Shown: piece by piece, positions 59,071 to 64,000 of the stretch
Layout: each line of letters begins with the position of its first letter
Position numbering within the stretch: position 1 is the first letter of the stretch
NCBI RefSeq assembly: GCF_964340395.1
Contig: NC_135558.1
Span: 4,298,001-4,362,000 of the forward strand
Direction of reading: 5' to 3'
Source of the DNA: Glandiceps talaboti
Taxonomy: Eukaryota; Hemichordata; Enteropneusta; Spengelidae
DNA length: 64,000 nucleotides
Program-made: the position numbers and the translations under genes
The notes under the pieces: generated by a model
Databases searched by the model: none
Told to the model about the DNA's origin: nothing
Seen by the model: the letters and a program-made list of their open reading frames with translations, nothing else

Positions 59071-59454
59071 GACCTCAGTTGACCTATGCTATTCAGGGTT
59101 CTCCAATGCTAGTCTGTACTGGCCACTGTGACCTTAGTTGACCCACACTATTCAGGGTTCTCCAATGCTAGTCTGTACTGGCCACTGTGACCTTAGTTGA
59201 CCCACACTATTCAGGGTTCTCCAGCAATGCTAGTCTGTACTGGCCACTGTGACCTTAGTTGACCTATGCTATTCAGGGTTCTCCAATGCTAGTCTGTACT
59301 GGCCACTGTGACCTTAGTTGACCTATGCTATTCAGGGTTCTCCAATGCTAGTCTGTACTAGTCATTTTGACCTTAGTTGACCCACACTATTCAGGGTTCT
59401 CCAATGCCAGTCTGTACTAGTCATTTTGACCTTAGTTGACCCATGTTATTCAGT
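59071..59454. repeat. Minisatellite, 59-62-base unit, six copies plus a partial
   Basis: Units begin GACCTTAGTTGACC and contain ATTCAGGGTTCTCCAATGCT and GTCTGTACT. The last copies share a variant end (AGTCATTTT). Confidence 0.95.
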
Positions 59455-59469
59455 TTGATTTTTAAAGTT

Positions 59470-59800
59470 ACCATATGGATGGCAAACGGGTATTTACTTT
59501 GCATTTACAAATCGATAAAACACCTCTGCTATGTTTTTATACTTGAAAATACAATGTGGTACAATATACCATATACCAAGACCTTGTTTGTAACTCAAAA
59601 CATTGCAAAAAAAATTTAAAAATGTGTTATTGTACTCAAAAAACTTTTGACACGTTTTTTTATATTTTTGTAATTTTACTGAATTACAAACACTGACTTG
59701 ATCAATGCTATTTCACAATGTTTTTTCAGGTACGAAAACATAGCAGAGTTGTCTTAAGAATGAAATATAAAAAATAAATACCCATTTGTCATTAATATAG
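59470..59800. mobile_element. Palindromic MITE, copy 3 (family P)
   Basis: Ends CATATGGATGGCAAACGGGT and inverted AATGGGTATTTATTTTTTAT. Inner arms CTCTGCTATGTTTT and inverse AAAACATAGCAGAG. The centre is diverged (GTTATTGTACTC). Abuts the minisatellite. Confidence 0.75.
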
Positions 59801-61302
59801 CCAATTTTAAAACTCTCTTTTACCTTGCAAATGGGCAGCTGAATACATGTCATTAAATATTATTCAAACCACTAGGGAATCAAAAAGGTTGCCAAGGACA
59901 AAATGCTAAAAATAAAGTCCTGATATTATACATTTGCCCTTGCTTTGCCAAATTTAATTTAATTTAATTTTTCAATTGATAATGAGAAACCTATTTAATA
60001 AGTCAGAATAATAGATTTTTTTGTATCTAATTTTCTATATGAATATAATTTTCATTAAAAATTGATGTCACTTTCAAGCTTTGTTTGTTTTGGTTGTGCT
60101 AGCCAGACAGATCTAGGGTGAGGACACCTGGGAATTGCACTACTACAGTTAGTGTGTGTGGCATATAAGTAGCAAGCAGACCTCTAATAGGCTTTATTGT
60201 AATACCACCTTTGAAATAAACATAAACTAGTTCTAAGAAGAATCACATAAAATAATCATTGTCAGGATGGATGTTGATATTTCAACACTAAAGTATTATG
60301 AAATTAAATAAATTCATTCAGGTTTGTTAATTTGCCTTCCTTTTCGTTTGCACATGAAGTATTATGTCACTGACACATTCCTAAGTGGGTGTGAAATTTA
60401 GGGAGGGGCACTAGTTCTACCTTTTGCCAGGACCTTTGTGCGAACACACTTGGTTTATTATTGAACATATAACTGAAGATAAGTGGACATTTGCTTATTA
60501 CGAAATTACATGACTGCCAAAATGGAAAGAGAAAGTAAGCCGACAATGACACAATCGGATAGGTATTTACGGATATCGTGGACTGTCAATTGATCCACTC
60601 CTGGGGTAGCGGTGACACCACTTTCTCTGACCTAAATTCGAGCAGACCGTACATGTAATAATTACGTTTAGGTACGTTCAAATAAAACAAAAGTGAACGG
60701 TCCCTGCCTAGACATCGACATTGTAAACATTGTCAAAATCGATCCATATTTTATCATTCAATTAGTGGTGGCAGTGATGCGTGGCTACAATATTCTAACA
60801 ATTAAAACAATTACAACAAAGATAGAATGAAACATGAATATTGAAGGCCACATAGCTCATATATTGGAGGTCACTTGAGTTGTTTCGGGTGATGATCGAT
60901 CGTCTCGGTCCATACCTACGTACACACCTACCTACCTCGCCCTGCAGTTCGGTGACCGATCAACCGAAAAACAGTGCACTCACACGTTATACTATAACCG
61001 AAATTACGTTTCCTTGGTGTGTAGATATATGAATATTGTAAATGGACACAGTGGTGAGGATTTTTACAACTCAAGTCAAACAGTTACACCGCTCACACAC
61101 GGTTAGGAAATTACATGACTTAACGTAACGACTAACGTTATGTTGTGGTTAACTGAAGCGACGTGATGCCTGTAACACTCAAAGTCAGGGTTGTCATTTG
61201 TCAAGATAACAAGCTGTAAAATAACGAAATCGCGATACGATAAAATACCACTAACCTTTATAAAATAGATAGCACAATCACCAATAACAAGAGTTCACTC
61301 AC

Positions 61303-61450
61303 ACGGGCCTGGCTGCTAGTTTCGCGCATAGCAAGCTGCGCATTTTGAGGTCGGTCAAAGGTCGTGATTTCTCCCGTGAAGCACTTTCCAAAATGGCGCT
61401 GTTTTTGGTTGTGTTGTTGTGGGACCGCTGTTTTTGACTAAAATGTGAGT
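61303..61450. promoter_or_regulatory. Putative compact bidirectional promoter of DDAH and POMT1
   Basis: A CpG-containing block (TTTCGCGCATAGCAAGCTGC). On the minus strand a DDAH leader exon seems to end at 61303 (CCCGT|GTGAGT). On the plus strand CCAAAATGGCGCTG (YY1-like) at 61389-61402 precedes a GTGAGT donor at 61445. Start sites would be within about 90 bases of each other. No TATA box. Inferred. Confidence 0.45.
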
Positions 61451-61680
61451 TTGGATAAAAAAGTTAACGTATTTCAAAATGAACAATTCTGCACATCGTT
61501 CAAATGTTTTGCAATTTTTTTTGGACAAGTTAAAGTAGAATTATCGTGTGTGAGTGAGTATTGGTACAATATTGGTCTGCAAGTTCAACAGCTGACGACG
61601 ACAGGGCCAGGGGCCGTCTGCTTCGTTAACTAAATCTTGCCAGTCCCCATTCATCTTTAAGAATATGCAAATTAGTGAAG

Positions 61681-61698
61681 ATGGAAAGTAATACTGAA
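61681..61698 (+). CDS. POMT1: POMT1 exon 1 coding part
   Basis: Six codons, MESNTE, then donor gtaagc, phase 0. Context GAAGATGG is good. A pyrimidine-rich acceptor (CATCTTTAAG) ends at 61661, so this may be the second transcribed exon. Confidence 0.7.
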
Positions 61699-62019
61699 GT
61701 AAGCTAAGTAACTTTTTAAATATTGCTTCATATATAAAATGCTAACAAAATGTGTAAAAAGTTTGTTATTGTATGTACAATAACAAAGATTTTACACATT
61801 TATTATGCTTTTGCAATTTACTGAGTTACAAACAAGGACTTTAATAGCATATATTGTAACATATGTTTCAGTCACATTGACTTTGCAGGTAGGAAGCCAT
61901 GATAAAATTATTTTTTAAATTAAAAATCCAAAATAAATACCCAATCCTCATATAATTTTACATGATTAGAACATGTCATTGTTTATAAAAAAAAAAAAAA
62001 AATTTAAAATTTATTTTAA

Positions 62020-62069
<50 letters not shown>

Positions 62070-63332
62070 TCTATCTATTTATTTATTTATTTATTTATTT
62101 ATTTATAATAAATAGATAATTAACTTTATGTAGCTGCACTACCTGCTACAGTTTTATACATGACATCATATATTGGCTGCAATATACATACCTACAGTAG
62201 TATTGATGCAATAGAATATTTTTAGCATATTCATTTCATTTTGCAGGAAAAGAAGACTGAGGTAGAGGACAGCAGGCCTCCATTTGTTATAAAAGCAGAT
62301 ATTAATTTACTACTGGTTTTTCTGACAAGTTTTGCACTATGTACACGATTATGGTATCTAGAACAGCCAAGGGCAATAGTGTAAGTACTGTAGATATGCC
62401 CCAGATGTGGGTTATGTAGTCTGGATGCCAACATGGTCTCTAACTAAACCATGGTGTAAATCGTAACGATATCATATAGGAACTAGACTAGGGTTATGTA
62501 GATAGAAGTTGTATTACAGAAACACTACATGTACACCTTTGGAGAAATCCTGAACTGTATGACTTAAGTCCATAATTATAAGACACCACATACAAAGTTC
62601 TGTTCTATACAGATTTAGAGTCACGGATGATAATGATGATCAAGCTCCCACAATTATTGACACATGTAGAATAGTGTCCACCCACTAAAGTACGGTAGGT
62701 ACAAATCAGGGACATGCTAAGGAGTCTAATCCTGTAGTCTAATCCCTCATTCTAAATCCCTAGCTGGAATACAAAATGTGTAACTAGTGTACTGTCAGTT
62801 CACTTTCTACATGCTTGTTAAATTTGCCACCTTCTTTACATAGTTTCCCTTCACAATAGTTCATAAGGCACCATAGTCTCACTCACAGTGTATACCAGTA
62901 AGTGATAAAAAAAGGCTAAGGGAGGCAGAGGTAAGGCAAGGAATAGTGTTCTTAGGTAGCTGTAGATGTCTCAGATAGGTCACATAAGGGCTGATTTTTG
63001 TCTGGATATACCAGTTAATGGAGTAAAGCAGTATTGTTCATATCCTCATCCTGGCATTAGTTTATAAAGTTTTGCTAATTAAAATGAAATGTTATTTTCA
63101 AATTTGTTGCCTGGGTAATATAAGCTCCCAGCAAAGCAACACAATTCTAACCAGGATAGGATATGTTTGACTCACAGATTTGATGAAGTTCATTTTGGTC
63201 AGTTTGCTGCTATGTACTTGAGGAGAACCTTCTTCTTTGACATTCATCCACCACTCGGGAAGTTATTATATGCAGCCACTGGATACCTAGCTGGTTTTGA
63301 TGGCAATTATGTTTTCCAGAAAATTGGAGCAG
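61681..63332 (+). CDS. POMT1: Protein O-mannosyltransferase 1, N-terminal part (three coding exons; gene continues past the window)
   Basis: Coding exons 61681-61698, 62247-62380 and 63178-63332 join in frame to 102 residues. POMT1, with POMT2, transfers mannose from dolichyl-phosphate mannose to Ser/Thr in the ER lumen, the first step in alpha-dystroglycan O-mannosylation. The product starts MESNTEEKKTEVEDSRPPF (cytosolic), then KADINLLLVFLTSFALCTRL, the first membrane helix in the POMT1 pattern. PRAIVFDEVHFGQF follows, with the acidic Asp53-Glu54 pair known to be essential in PMT enzymes, then FFFDIHPPLGKLL and GYLAGFDGNYVFQKIGA. PRAIVFDEV separates it from POMT2, which has a WDETHFG-type motif. 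The third intron has a GC donor (GCAG|gcaagt). The rest (MIR domains and further helices) lies outside. Divergent from DDAH. Confidence 0.9.
61730..61965. mobile_element. Palindromic MITE, copy 4 (family P), left end truncated
   Basis: Centre GTTATTGTATGTACAATAAC flanked by ATGTGTAAAAAG and its inverse. The right end AATCCAAAATAAATACCCAA is the inverse of the left end of copy 2. Confidence 0.75.
62022..62107. repeat. (ATTT)n microsatellite
   Basis: About 20 TTTA units, one interrupted by CTAT. Confidence 0.95.
62247..62380 (+). CDS. POMT1: POMT1 exon 2
   Basis: Forty-four codons plus two bases between TTTTGCAG and gtaagt. Includes RPPFVIKADINLLLVFL and LWYLEQPRAI. Confidence 0.93.
62381..63177 (+). 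other. POMT1 intron 2
   Basis: A 797-base GT-AG intron, phase 2. Nothing else seen. Confidence 0.85.
63178..63332 (+). CDS. POMT1: POMT1 exon 3
   Basis: 155 bases after CTCACAG. Encodes FDEVHFGQFAAMYLRRTFFF, DIHPPLGKLL and GFDGNYVFQKIGA. Ends at a GC donor, phase 1. Reading on instead meets TGA within three codons. Confidence 0.92.
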
Positions 63333-63410
63333 GCAAGTGACTAAAACTGTACTGGCACACGCAAGGCCAGTCAACCCATTCTACAGACACATGCATGCAA
63401 GTCACTAATA

Positions 63411-63508
<98 letters not shown>

Positions 63509-64000
63509 ATCCACTCACATTCCATTTAATTATAAGTAAAAACCACAGGCATACAAATACTCCATGTATATGTATTGTAACAGCTAACTTCATACATGTG
63601 GAATGGTATTGTACTTCCATGAGTTATGTTGCAATACTTTGCATCAAAAACCAGTGTGTCATTATACTTCTTAATGAATTGTTGCATGTATTATATATAA
63701 TTATAAATGTTCATTTGAAAGCATAGAAAAGCACTGTAGTTGAGTTTTGGTAAAACTAGTCAGTTCTCACCATACCATTGTTAAGTAATGTGAATGAAAA
63801 CAAAAGAAGTCTACACAGTGGTCTAAAGGGAAAATATATTGTTTCATAGAGAGTGACAAGACTTCATTCACTTGGTCCCAGTTCAGAATATTACTCATAC
63901 ACCGAGTCAGTTTTGTGATGGTTGTTTGCTCTGGGGATGGTGTGTGCACATCCCTACAGGTGTATTCAAACAGCACAACCTATTTTGATTGATAGTAGAC
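63333..64000 (+). other. POMT1 intron 3 (runs off the window)
   Basis: Starts with a GC donor and holds a 94-base (CA)n run. No further exon is visible before the window ends. Confidence 0.7.
63412..63505. repeat. (CA)n microsatellite
   Basis: A perfect CA run of 94 bases. Confidence 0.97.

Larger units (their letters stand above)
56684..61302 (-). other. DDAH leader intron
   Basis: Inferred intron from a GTGAGT donor at 61302-61297 to the acceptor at 56684. It holds the 59-62-base minisatellite (59071-59454) and palindromic MITE copy 3. Short tandem GAATCTATCCT repeats lie at about 58245-58315. No coding exon seen. Confidence 0.5.
61699..62246 (+). other. POMT1 intron 1
   Basis: A GT-AG intron with palindromic MITE copy 4 starting about 30 bases after the donor, and an ATTT microsatellite. 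Confidence 0.75.

Noticed and set aside
61393-61437. Short frame MALFLVVLLWDRCF as a possible POMT1 start
   Set aside because: It stops after 14 codons and is not in frame with the POMT1 exons; better seen as a leader ATG or YY1-like motif.

Overview
This is a window of animal (metazoan) nuclear DNA: AT-rich, intron-rich, full of microsatellites and small inverted-repeat elements, and with no bacterial-type gene organisation. Six protein-coding genes can be read exon by exon, each with splice sites that agree in reading frame. The mix of families and their closeness to vertebrate proteins suggest a marine invertebrate, perhaps a non-vertebrate deuterostome such as a hemichordate or cephalochordate. 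The sequence alone cannot settle this, and a lophotrochozoan is not excluded.

Layout. (1) 280-417 (+): last exon of a PDZ-domain protein. (2) 1988-4988 (+): a two-exon gene for a single-pass membrane protein with an SGNH/GDSL-hydrolase-like ectodomain. (3) 5889-7878 (-): complete three-exon PHPT1 (phosphohistidine phosphatase), convergent with gene 2. (4) 8984-18159 (+): complete 14-exon SCFD2 (Sec1/Munc18-like), divergent from PHPT1. (5) 23011-56670 (-): complete six-exon DDAH (dimethylarginine dimethylaminohydrolase family), with a first intron of nearly 27 kb; its catalytic cysteine codon reads as serine. (6) 61681 to the window edge (+): first three coding exons of POMT1 (protein O-mannosyltransferase 1), divergent from DDAH.

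The genes do not form an operon or pathway. PHPT1/SCFD2 and DDAH/POMT1 are divergent pairs that appear to share short bidirectional promoters. In both pairs the plus-strand gene seems to have a small 5' leader exon carrying an AATGGCG/AGATGGC-type motif followed by a GTGAGT donor (inference).

The remaining DNA is introns and spacers packed with repeats: (GT)n, (GTAT)n, (TCTG)n, (CA)n, an approximately 860-bp GTATC/ATATC pentamer satellite, several minisatellites, a tRNA-derived SINE, a LINE reverse-transcriptase tail, and several families of foldback/MITE-like elements, some present in two to four copies here. The most useful leads are the Cys-to-Ser change in DDAH, a triplicated splice donor in SCFD2 that permits an in-frame 17-residue insertion, a four-copy palindromic MITE family, and a transposon-derived polyadenylation signal that may end DDAH. 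I found no convincing undescribed multi-gene system.
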